Assembly: GCF_003573695.1 (NCBI RefSeq)
Contig: NC_039361.1
Coordinates: forward strand, 39,105,393-39,169,392
DNA: 64,000 bases
Direction: 5' to 3'
Origin: Papaver somniferum
Lineage: Eukaryota; Streptophyta; Magnoliopsida; Ranunculales; Papaveraceae
A model generated the notes under the pieces. It searched no databases, was not told the origin of the DNA, and was given only the letters and a program-made list of their open reading frames with translations. Below are positions 45,391 through 55,633 of this stretch, piece after piece. Numbering within the stretch: position 1 is the stretch's first letter; every line of letters starts with the position of its first letter. Made by a program: the position numbers and the translations under genes.

Positions 45391-46190
45391 ATTTGGTGTC
45401 AACAACCAAAGTTGATCCAAAAATTAAAATGTCAAAAAAAAGCTTTACTAATACATATTTCAATTTTTTTTTAGTCAACAAGCTAAGTTGATCCCATGAA
45501 TGAAGTCAACAACCAAATTTTATACAAATAACAAAAAAATAATCCAGTTCAGTTGTGTCAACAATGGAAGTTGATCCCAGTGAATGGGGTCAACCGCCAA
45601 AGTTGACACAATAACTGAAAAAATATTCCAGCTTTCTTGTGTTAACAATGGAAGTTAATCCCGGTGAATGGAATCAGCTACCAAAGTTGGCACAAATGAC
45701 TGAAAAATATTCTAGTCCAGTAGTGTCAACAATGGAAGTTGATCCCAGATGGAATCAACCACCAAAGTTTGACATGAAAAACAAAAAATGACATACATGA
45801 ATGAGTGAATTTGGCGATAGTCGAACACGCATCTGACATAGAGTCAGTCATGTTACCATTGCACCACAAATTCAACATTTGAAGAACTTTACACCTATAA
45901 AATCTGACAACACCACCACTACCATCAGTCGAACAACAACACAAACCAACAAGAAATTAAGCTAACTTTTTTAACAAACATGATCTAAACTACAAATATG
46001 ACTATACTAATCCAAGGAAATGTTGTCGATAATAGGAATTGATCCCATAGAAAATGCTGTCAACAACATGAGTTGATTGCATAAATGGGATCAACAACAA
46101 TAGTTGATCCATAAAAAATGGTGTCAACAATAGTAGTTGATCCCACAAAATAGATCAACAACAGTAATTGATCCCATAAAAACTGAAGTC
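45390..46190 (+). repeat. Array of short hairpin units in MULE-1
   Basis: At least nine units contain GTCAACAA(N)6-8 followed by GTTGATCC or GTTGAC, so each can fold on a TCAAC/GTTGA stem. Some are joined in an about 80-bp higher-order period (45558, 45638, 45722). Confidence 0.8.
45806..45873 (-). tRNA. tRNA-Trp-like sequence with CTA anticodon (probable pseudogene)
   Basis: The minus strand gives a 68-nt cloverleaf-like sequence. The acceptor stem GAATTTG/CAAATTC is perfect (7 bp). The A-box-like part is TGGTGCAATGG and the B-box-like part TGTTCGACTA. The anticodon arm is CTGA-CTCTATG-TCAG with CTA at 45839-45841. Plant tRNA-Trp(CCA) has nearly the same D arm and anticodon arm, so it is probably derived from it by C-to-T change. 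The variable region is about four bases short and the T stem keeps only three of five pairs, so it is probably not functional. Confidence 0.6.
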
Positions 46191-47864
46191 CAAAGATCTT
46201 TCGACCATGGAAATTAATTCCTAAGAACCAAACCTGTAAAATGGATCTAGAATAATATTGGCTCCAATATAAATGAAATGAAGATAATCAACATATCCTG
46301 GTCAATTTCCAAATAACACATAAAAACAACAACAAAGATGTGGTTATAAGTACATTCCACATGCTCCCAACAAAACTACTGTAGAAGAAGCAAAAAAGAA
46401 GGATTAGCTCATTACCTTTCTCATTAAACCCACTTGAATAAAGTTATAATTTGATACCACCAAAAATGAGTAACCTCTGAAAGATACTCGTAATGTTGAT
46501 GCTATATGAACCATTGCCATGATGTATGGTGAAACAAATCCCAACAAATCCAATTGACTCTATCTATGTACGCTTCAAGTACAAATGTATGCTTCCTCAA
46601 ATAATTCCAATACCTACGAGAACAAAAAGCAATTAGTTAACCTGAGAAAAGCAAAATGTAACTGTGCTTGAAAAATATACAAACCTTGGGAAACTAAGAT
46701 CACTTGCAAGAGGGTGGGGAAGCCGGCAACCAGAGATGATGTAATAAGAATCATATATGGACCTGAAAAGCATATTGATTAAAAAGAAAACAGTGGGATG
46801 ACCAAGGTTAGTTTTCTAACACATAAGGTTCTTGTAAGAGTGAAGGTCAAAAAATGAAAAGGGTACTCTTCACTTTGTCTTGCATACACACTAGCATCTC
46901 TTGCAGTTAAACATATGAAGGATATAAAAGGGTACTCTCCACTTTGTCCTCCATACACACTAACATCAGCACCATCAACGATTCTCCATTTAATAAATAT
47001 GGAATTATATCACCTAATTGTGGAATTACAAAACACTAGCATCAGCATCTTGCTTTATAATAAGTTAGTAAAGAACCTACACTTTCTTTCAATGAAATGT
47101 AGCATTCAATCTACACACCTGACAAATCAAGGTTATTCACATTTCACACCTTACTTGATCTAGACCCACTAATAGTCAAACAGTGACGCAGTTCCTTAAA
47201 AAAGAACCAAGATAATATGAAAAAACGTGTTATCCGTGACTTGACCCCTTGTATTCTTACCAATGCTTAACAGAATCAAGTAAAAATAGATTTCTAAACC
47301 CAAGAAAAACTATGTAAAATATTTCAAATGTCATTCCTGGTGTAGACTAGGAAGTAAATCACCATACCAAACAATTGAGAGTAGTGACTAGTAATAGACC
47401 AATAAACTGTTGCGACATACCGAACCCAGGAAATCATCACCACCACCATCATTTGCGTACCCTTTTTCTTCGGAAGCAAGAAGAATTCACCACTACCACC
47501 ATTTCCCGACCACCACCACCACCGTTTCCTACATAGAGATTGTTAATCAGGAGCAAAAATCTATGTCTAAACATCAAATTAACCAAAAACTTTGTCTTGT
47601 ATATATCTTAAAATTACTTATTTAATTCTTCTTCTTTACATTTTGAAATTCAAAGATTATCCATTAATAATAGCCACTAATTAGAATGAAAATAAGAGAT
47701 AAAACTTACCTTTTAATTCTCTTTTGAATATTGAATCTCCAGATCCAATTGTAGGTGACCATTTAAGAACTAACATTGTTACCGTAGAATTTAGGTTCTC
47801 TAATCCGAATCCAGATGAATCAAAATGAATCTAATTTCTCATTTTCGAAATTAAGTTTTGAAGA

Positions 47865-48143
47865 TTAATTTTTAGTTGAATCATCACCAGATTTAGGTTT
47901 TGAATCTGAATCGATTGTTTGGGAGGAAGAGGTGGTGCTGTAGGTGGTGGATTTGGTGGAAATATAAGAGGTAGTGATGGAGATGATGATGAATATGTAG
48001 AGAAGGTGGGCGATGAGGTGGTGCTGGAGATGATGGTGGTGGAGTTTAGTTTTATCGCTTTTTCGTGGAGATGCAGACGGCGATGGTGGTGACGAAGATG
48101 GAGGTTGTGGAGACAAACATAATTTTGTTTTGGATGAGTTCAC
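47865..48143 (-). other. Small ORF in MULE-1, unknown
   Basis: A 92-codon minus-strand frame, rich in Ser, Pro, Thr and His, with a short hydrophobic stretch (LLYIFIIISITTSYI). It may be an accident of the GGT/GAT-rich sequence; no family is recognised. Confidence 0.25.
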
Positions 48144-48209
48144 TGATGTATGAAGTAATAGAAGACGGAAGGGTAAATATGGTACTAACGATTATATGGA
48201 TTCTCTCTT

Positions 48210-48872
48210 AGAAAGTGGAGGGTATATTTTTTTTTCCTCTTCTCTCTCTCACTTCTCAAAAACTAAAGAAAGACCCATAAACTTCTTCTTCTTCCTTTGC
48301 TCAGATTTAGTTTTTTAGGGGCTAGATCTGCACAAAGCTTTCTTGTTTTTAGGTATTTTGTTGTTTTTTCAATAATTTCTTCGCTATTAGAGCGATTTTT
48401 ATCTTCGCTATTTGGGCGATTTTATCTACACTTTTATAGTATTTTTTTCTAACGATTTGTTCGTGTTTGGTTTTCTTGATAAAAGTACATCGGCGATTCG
48501 GCAAGGGCGAAGATCAATTTCTTCTTCATCAGAAAAATAGATCTTGAGTTCGGGTTATTTGCACATGAAGAATTTTTGGGCATATCACCCCTCTGTCATA
48601 GGAGCATCTCTTTTGTAAGAAGAAAAAATCTATCAAAATGGTCGAATTATAGTTTCGTATACCATTCATTCTCCAATCTCATAGTACAAGATTTGGGTGC
48701 TATCGTGGTAGATCGCTCTTTCTCTTCGCGATTTATTTACGTTTTGTATCTTTCTTTGTATTTATTTCATGTGATGATGTACTTGTTCCTCTTTAAAACC
48801 ATCATGTAAACGTTTCTTATGGAATGAAATACTTGTGGTTTGATGATCAAAAAAGAAAGAAAGTGGAGGGTA
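48210..48872 (+). mobile_element. Retroposed insert with 15-bp target duplication
   Basis: The 633-bp insert (48225-48857) is flanked by AGAAAGTGGAGGGTA at 48210-48224 and 48858-48872. It begins T-rich, then CTCTTCTCTCTCTCACTTC, and ends in a short A run after GATGATC. That structure, with a long variable duplication, is typical of LINE-machinery retroposition of a SINE, truncated LINE or cellular RNA. It contains no recognised ORF. Confidence 0.78.
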
Positions 48873-48933
48873 CAATTATAGTGTGCAAGGATATTTGTGA
48901 AGACCATAGTTAGGGTATTTATTCAATTTCCAC

Positions 48934-48942
48934 ATTCTTTTG
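48934..48942. other. 9-bp target duplication of MULE-1, right copy
   Basis: ATTCTTTTG matches 44965-44973. Confidence 0.85.
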
Positions 48943-49817
48943 TTGGTTCTTGCAATGGTTTAATTTGCTTCGGTCCTTAGTTTGATTGTTTAACTTCAGA
49001 TAATGTTTCTGAAATTCATTATGGACCTGTTTATATCTCTAATCCAGTCACCAAAGAATATATTATCCTTCCAAATTATGAAGGAGTGTACAAATGGAGT
49101 GGATTTGGTTACAATCATTCAACCAATGAGTACAAGGTTGTTAGAATCTGTTTTGAACCCGACGAACCAAATTTTGGAATTCCTCAAGTGTACACTATTG
49201 GCAGCAGCAATGGATGGAGAAATTTAGGAGAGATGGTCATGGAGTTCAAAACAATGCGATTTCTTATGTATTGTGCTGGTATGTTTGCAAATGAAGCTCT
49301 TCATCGGGTGAACCATGACAAAAAAAACATTGTTGCTTTCCATATGGCTGATGAGAAGTTTAGTGAGCTTCCTCTACCACCTTGTGCTTTTCAAAATTAT
49401 TCTCCTACACTAGGGGTTTTAGGTGATTTTCTAAGTGCTTATAAAACTGATGGTACTTACGGCAATGTTGGTGGTTGTGAAATATGGTTATTGAAAAATA
49501 ACAAAGATAATAATTATAATGACTGGAGCTGGAGTAAAGAGTTGAGGTTTGATTCTTTTGATAGTTATTTACCGCCGCCATTTGGGTATACGAGGAGTGG
49601 TAGTCTTCTGTTCTATGGGGATAGCAAATTTTATATTTACGATTCAGAAGCTTCATCAACGGATGTGAATTTTGGCAAGGACCGCATTGTTATTACTAAA
49701 GTAATCAGTCACAAGAACACCTTAGTTTCATTAAAAGTATTAGGAGAAACAAATGCGAAAACAATGGAATCCGATAAAGTAGCAAGTTCAAGTGAGGTGA
49801 TAGATAGCAGTGCTTAG
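48943..49817 (+). pseudogene. F-box gene, C-terminal F-box-associated domain
   Basis: The frame continues FVGSCNGLICF, the usual junction after the F-box in this family, then VYISNPVTKEYIILP, GFGYNHSTNEYKVVRI and later HMADEKFSELPLPP and WSWSKELRF. These are typical of F-box-associated domains, which bind the substrate. One in-frame TAG lies near 48984; the rest is open for 243 codons from 49086. Together with 44672-44973 this was one gene of about 390 codons. A Ser-rich tail ends at TAG 49815-49817. Confidence 0.85.
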
Positions 49818-50640
49818 CCTTAGAAGCATCAATCCAATATTAGATATGCCTCTCTAGGTAAGTATAAGTTGATACCCTTCATTGAAATTTCAATCATTCT
49901 GAGATTACTCTTGTAGCATGTTATTATGCTTTGAATATCAATGAACTACTCTTATTTAATTGACATGGTGTAATGCACTATTTGCTATGAACTTAAAGAA
50001 AATTTTGATGGAGAATGTGATGCCTACTTTGGAAAACTTGTTTCATGTTTAAAAATAAAGTTTGAGAAGTATATGCAGGAAAACAAAGGGAATGGATAGC
50101 TATCCTGGTGGTCCTAGCCTTCCCAGACATCTATTTAGTTTTTACTTCTCAGTTTAATCATACAAGGCTGTCATTTTAAGATTTAGCATGTGATTTTAAG
50201 TTGCCGAATTGATTCAATTGAAGAAATATATTTCTCCGGATAGGAAATATTAGAAAATTCTGTCGTAGTTAGTAAATTTCATAGGAATAGCAAACACTTC
50301 TACGCAGAACCTTGTCATGGTATACTTCACTCTCTGCCAACATTAACATCTATTATAAAGATTATGTTGCCAAGAAGATTTTGATAATATGTTTTTCTTA
50401 GACATATTATGTAGTACGTATTCATAATCAATATAATCTTTGGTAAGTAAAGTTTCCTTCTATTGTCTAGATGATTTACAATCCTGAGGTTTTAAGAGCT
50501 TTCTCATGGCACAATTTTTAGAACTTTTCCTCTTCCAGTTTATAAACTGCACTTAAAGATTTTGGGTGTTATCTGCTGCGTGGCACAGTAGGACAGTGAG
50601 GAAATTGGTAATATATAGTTACACCGGAGAGATTTATGAC
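49818..50640. other. Intergenic, 3' flank of F-box gene
   Basis: AT-rich. No coding frame or repeat recognised. Confidence 0.5.
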
Positions 50641-50735
50641 TAGTTGGCAAAACCTTGTCATGTAGTGATGCTGTTTAGATTTAGAAAGAGAGAATCTTTC
50701 ACTATGAATGTTGTATACACATTTGTTATTGCAAG

Positions 50736-53700
50736 ATCAACTAAATCAAGTTAGAACCAGACTTGACAGGGCCCTATGTCTTCAAACCTGGATGAATATA
50801 TTTCCCAATGCCATCCTTCACAATCTCATCCCCTGTGACTCAGACCATGCTCCTATTCTGCTAAACACAAACCCTCAAGATGAAAATATCAACAAACCCT
50901 TTAGATTTTATTCTCATTTGCTCTCAAATACTACTTGTAAAGATGAGATTAGGATACAGTGGAGATGCAACAAAAGAGGCACAAAAGCATTCATTTTCAC
51001 TAACAAACTCAGGAATACAAAGGTGGGGTTAAAAGTGTGGAGAATTAAAGAGTATGGAGACACTGATCTGAAGATTAAAGACACACAAGCTCAGATTCAT
51101 CAAATTATCAATCAACCTATCATAGACATTGAATCCTAACAAAGATGTCAACAACATCTAAAGAAGCTCTATGTATCAAAGAACAAAATGGTCTTCCAAT
51201 AATCAAGAGAGGATGAAATAAAATACCAAGACAGAAATTCTAGAATCTTCCATGCCAAAGCAAATTATAGGAAAAGGTGTAATCAAATACACTCCCTAAA
51301 GAATGCTGAGGGAGAATGGAAGAACAACACAAGAGAAGATATCTCAAGAATTCTTCTAAATCATTTCCAAGAAATCACTACCACAACTAACCCCGATGAA
51401 GATGAAGAGATTATGAACCTCATATCCCCCTGCATTTCAGCTAAAGATAACAGAAAGCTAACTGCCATCCCAAATTCCCAGGAAATAAAGAACCGTGTTT
51501 TCCAGATAAAGTCATGGTCAGCTCCTGGGCCAGATGGATTCCAAGTAGGCTTTTATAAAAAAAATTGGGAAATTGTTGGTCAAGACATAATCAACATGGT
51601 GCAGGAATTCTTCAGAAATGGTAAACTCCTCAAAGAACTCAACCATACTTTCCAAACTCTCATACCAAAAAACAGTTGCATCCAAATCCCAGCTGACTTT
51701 AGGCCAATAAGCTTATGTAACATATCTTACAAAATTATTTCAAAAATCATGACCAACAGATTAAAACCAGTTCTTCATAAAATCATCTCTCCATGGCAAG
51801 CATCTTATGTACCTGGAAGAAACATAATGGACAACACCATCATTGCTCATGAAATTGTTAATCACATGAAGAACACAAAAGCTTATCATGGTGCATTGGC
51901 TGTTAAACTTGATATGTCAAAAGCTTTTGACAAGATGGAATGAAAACTTTTCATTAAAGTGTTGGAGAAATTGGGCTTCAGTGAAAGATGGCGTCAGCTT
52001 GTAAATCAGTGCATCTCTACTGCCACAATATCTATTCTTCTCAATGGTTCACCAATTAATACTATGACTCCAACAAGAGGCCTAAGACAAGGTGACAGTC
52101 TTTCACCATATCTCTTCATTATCTGCATGGAAGGCTTTAGTAGAATGATACAACATGAAGTAGAGAGAAACAACATTCGCCCAGTTTTCCCTGCCATAGG
52201 AAGTCTTCCAGTTTCTCACTTATTCTTTGCAGATGACTGCATTTTATTCTCCACTGCAAAAAGAAGCTCAATTGAAAGCCTCAATAATGTCATTCACAAG
52301 TTCTGCACAGTTTCAGGGCAAATGGTTAATCTAAATAAATCCAGCTTGCACTTCAGTAAGAGACTCAGTGATAACCTGAAAAATGATGTCTTTCAAGTAA
52401 TGAGAATGAATTTAATGCCTCTTGAAGAAAAGTACTTGAGGATAAATTTATTCATTGGCAGAGAAAAACAAAATGCTTCAGCAACATCCAAGACAAGATG
52501 CAGAAAAGGCTCTAACAATGGCAAGCTGGTCTAGTCAATCAGGCAGGGAGAAGCACACAAATCCTATTAGTCACAAACTCCATGGAACAATTTCAGATGG
52601 GTTGCTTCATCCTTCCTCAAACAACAATAAACTAGTTAGAAACCATACAAAGAAAGTAGTGGTGGAATAAGAACAATGGTAAAGGTCTGTACTTTATTTC
52701 TTGGAGTGCTATTTCCATTCCAAAAAGATGGGGAGGTCTTGGCTTTAAGAACCTAAAGGTTTACAATGAAGCAGCCATCACCAACCTGGCATGGAGGCTT
52801 ATCCAGGAAAAAGACAAAAAATGGGCCCTCATTTTGGAAGCTAGATACTTCAAACATGACAACATCCTTCAAGATGATATTTCTGATAAGGGCACTGAAA
52901 TTTGGAAGAGCATATGCAAAGGTCTGGAATGGGTCAAGAAATTTCATATTTGGCTGATTGGAGATGGCAAAAAAGTTTATGCTTTCAGAGACAACTGGAT
53001 TCATGGTTATACAACTCAGCAAGTTCAACAAAATTTCAATGATAGAGAAGATATTTCTCTACATATGAAAGCTGCAGATTTCTTTGACAGTCAGACAAAA
53101 AGCTGGAATGTTAATCTTCTTCAAAACTATTTTACACAAGAGCAGATGGAGAAAATTTTAAATATCAAGCCATCTACTCAACATGAAGATACAATACAAT
53201 GGTCTCTGACCAGCAGTGGTAGTTTCACAGTCAACTCAGCCTATAAAGCAATTCTATGTGATTACAATCAAGACCTGAGAAGCAAGGAAGAAGAAGCTAA
53301 ATTCTGGCTTGGTTTATGGCATCTCAAAATTCCTCACAAATGCCAATTGTTCTTATAGAAACTAGCTCAAGATATTCTGCCATCTAATCAAAGACTGGCT
53401 AGACATTCTCAAGATCAAGATAAGAGCTGTAAAAGATGTATGAATGGAGAGGAAACTACTACTCATATGCTCCTTCAGTGCACCTTTGCTAGAAGTGTGT
53501 GGAATTCCATATCTCAAGAAGTTGCTCAAGAGCTTGCAAATGTTCAAGATATACAACAGTGGGTTAAATCCTGGAGTGACACAAATTCAAGGATAAATTT
53601 CAGAAAACAGTCAACCATCAATCTTATTGTCATTACTCTATGGTTCATATGGAAGGCAAGATGTGAACTGGTTTTTGACAACAAAAGAAGCTCCACCAAC

Positions 53701-54345
53701 AGTCTTACCAACAAAATTAGAGATTATTGCAGGGAGAATAAAATTCAAACTAACAATAATCTAAATCAAGTGCAGGTGCTATGCAACAACCACAACAGAA
53801 CAGCTAGAAGCAGAACTAACATAACCAGTTGGAACCCCCCTCAAAGAGGATGGTTAAAAGTCAATATTGATGCTTATGTTCTTCCTGATAGTAACATTGC
53901 TGGAATTGCTCTAATTATCAGAGATGTTGCAGGTCAATTCGTGGAAGCCTGGACAATGGTAGAAAGAGTGAGAGATATTACCCAAGCAGAAGCTGTTGCA
54001 GCCTTAAAAGCTCTCCAATGGATATATCAGCTTCAACTGAAGAATGTTATAGTGGAAGGTGATAATAAAACATTTATGGACAACATAAATGGTCTCTGCA
54101 ATATCTCTCCTTGGGAAGATGGTAATATCATTAGAGAATGTCAGCATCTAGTTCTTTGTCTAGGAAGTGTTGTTGTTTGTTTTAGGAATAGAAAAGGTAA
54201 TCAAGTGGCAGATCTATTAGCCAAGTTCGCTAGGAGCAATCTATGTAGTAGGAAATGGTGTGTTAATCTTCTTGTTTGTGTCAGCTCTAAGATGGAGTCC
54301 GAGAAAATTTCATGTACTGTGTAAAAAAAAAAAGAAAAAAAAAGG
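50736..54345 (+). mobile_element. LINE-2, 5'-truncated L1-type element
   Basis: The element begins inside the endonuclease and ends in an A-rich tail (54325-54345). It interrupts a copy of the NLR last-exon region: left flank TTGTTATTGCA matches 43614-43624 and the right flank GGAACCAACTCATGCC matches 43639-43654. Possible target duplication is imperfect (AGATCAACT and AGGAACCAACT). Confidence 0.82.
50741..54324 (+). pseudogene. LINE-2 ORF2: endonuclease end, RT, zf-RVT, RNase H
   Basis: This ORF would nick target DNA and reverse-transcribe the element. Segments in order: endonuclease end (RTRLDRALCLQTWMNIFPNA, DSDHAPILLN) to 51139; RT from 51413 (SWSAPGPDGFQVGFYK, DFRPISLCNISYKIISKIM, LDMSKAFDKME, LRQGDSLSPYLF, catalytic FADD); then WGGLGFKNLKVYNEAAI and the C/H zinc region CKRCMNGEETTTHMLLQC. 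The RNase H domain is last (WLKVNIDAYV, TQAEAVAALKAL, VEGDNKTFMDNI, GNQVADLLAKFA). Stops or frameshifts lie near 51137, 51941, 52480-52660 and 53356. The element is damaged but relatively young. Confidence 0.92.
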
Positions 54346-54910
54346 AACCAACTCATGCCACCCCTGTTATTGAGCCAGTCCTGACCATGGAAGCTTAGTA
54401 ACCAGAATCCAGAATTTGGGAACTGTTGTTATGACTATGCTTTTGAAGAAACTTTTCTGGACCAAGTCCAGTTGCCTACTTGCCTTCAATGATTTGATGG
54501 GGTATGCCAATTTTGTATTTGAAATCTGAAGTAATATCGTAGTAAAAGTGACCGTGCTGAACATTTCCAGTGGAAGACTGGACCAAGTATTTGACTGAAG
54601 TAGCTCAGTCAACACATGAACCTGTCTAAGGGGTTGGTGAGTCTTTTTTAAAGATCCATTTCGGTTAAGGGGTTTGTTAATTGTTTTTGCATTTTCCCAT
54701 CATCAAGTGGCAAGTGAAAATCGGATTATCTGCAAAATATAATTAACACCCCAAAAGGAAAATTTTGAGTTTTATCCTTCGTAACCTAATTTTTGACTGA
54801 CAAACAAGTGACGAGAAGTTAGCACCGATCACCAGACATTAGAAACATGTTGCTTGGCTGGTTTCCTGGTTTCAAGATTCTCAATTGAAGATCAGAGTTC
54901 ATATTTTCAG
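54346..54910 (+). pseudogene. NLR last exon and 3' flank, second copy
   Basis: The exon remnant reads EPTHATPVIEPVLTMEA and a stop (54346-54397). It parallels 43637-43693, and the 3' flank similarity runs on to about 54910. Its upstream half lies before LINE-2 (50640-50735). Confidence 0.72.
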
Positions 54911-55633
54911 TTGGTAATAGGAATTTGATCTCATATGGCTTTTGCACATTTTCTAATTCAAATTTGAAACTGAAATATGACCAGGAAACTGGCTGGAAAA
55001 CCTTCACCAGGGTGTGCTTAACTGACCAGGGTATGCTAATAATGCCCAAGTTGTAGGTTGAATTTGTCTGATCTGCCAACTGCCAAGTCAAGTGAACAAG
55101 TAACGCTGTAATATCAACCAAATGGACAAGTTTCATTATTTTGTATTAAGATTGATTTAGTCAGGAAACAATATTTAAGACATGTTGGATTATCATTTTA
55201 ATCCTGATGTGCACATCTCACCAAGTGATGTTAATCAGTTGATGACTAAGTATATCGGTGGAGTCCACTTTTTTCCAAGGCACTTTTGATTGGCAATGGG
55301 TATAAAATCTCAACAACATCCTATTTCCTATTGATAGATCAAAAAGAAAAAGATAAGAAGGTAGTGGTTGGAATCTTTCATGTTTTGATTAGATATATGT
55401 GTAACTCTGGTTGTTAGCATCTCAACATGTCATTTATATGCAGCTTCTTAATTTTTTTTAGTATATTATAAACTTGCATTGCTAGTTGCTGAACTGAAGC
55501 TTATATATATATGTGTATCATCTTGCAAATTTCATTTAATCCAAGTGTGTGGTCCTTCATTACCATATCGAATACAATAATTTCAGTATTGCTACTTAGA
55601 GTTCAGAAATTTCAGATTGATCAATAACAAAAA
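54911..55633. other. Upstream region of the NLR pseudogene
   Basis: No ORF recognised. AT-rich, probably promoter and leader of the NLR gene. Confidence 0.45.

Larger units (their letters stand above)
44974..48933. mobile_element. MULE-1: non-autonomous Mutator-like element
   Basis: A 3960-bp insertion splits an F-box gene. The flanking 9-bp duplication is perfect. The ends are imperfect inverted repeats: the first 30 bases match the reverse complement of the last 30 at about 19 positions. No transposase is visible. Contents are CCA/CCG-rich tracts, a hairpin array, a tRNA-Trp-like sequence and a retroposed insert. Confidence 0.82.

Noticed and set aside
49405..49659. 84-codon minus-strand ORF
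   Set aside because: It is a shadow of the F-box-associated domain frame on the plus strand.
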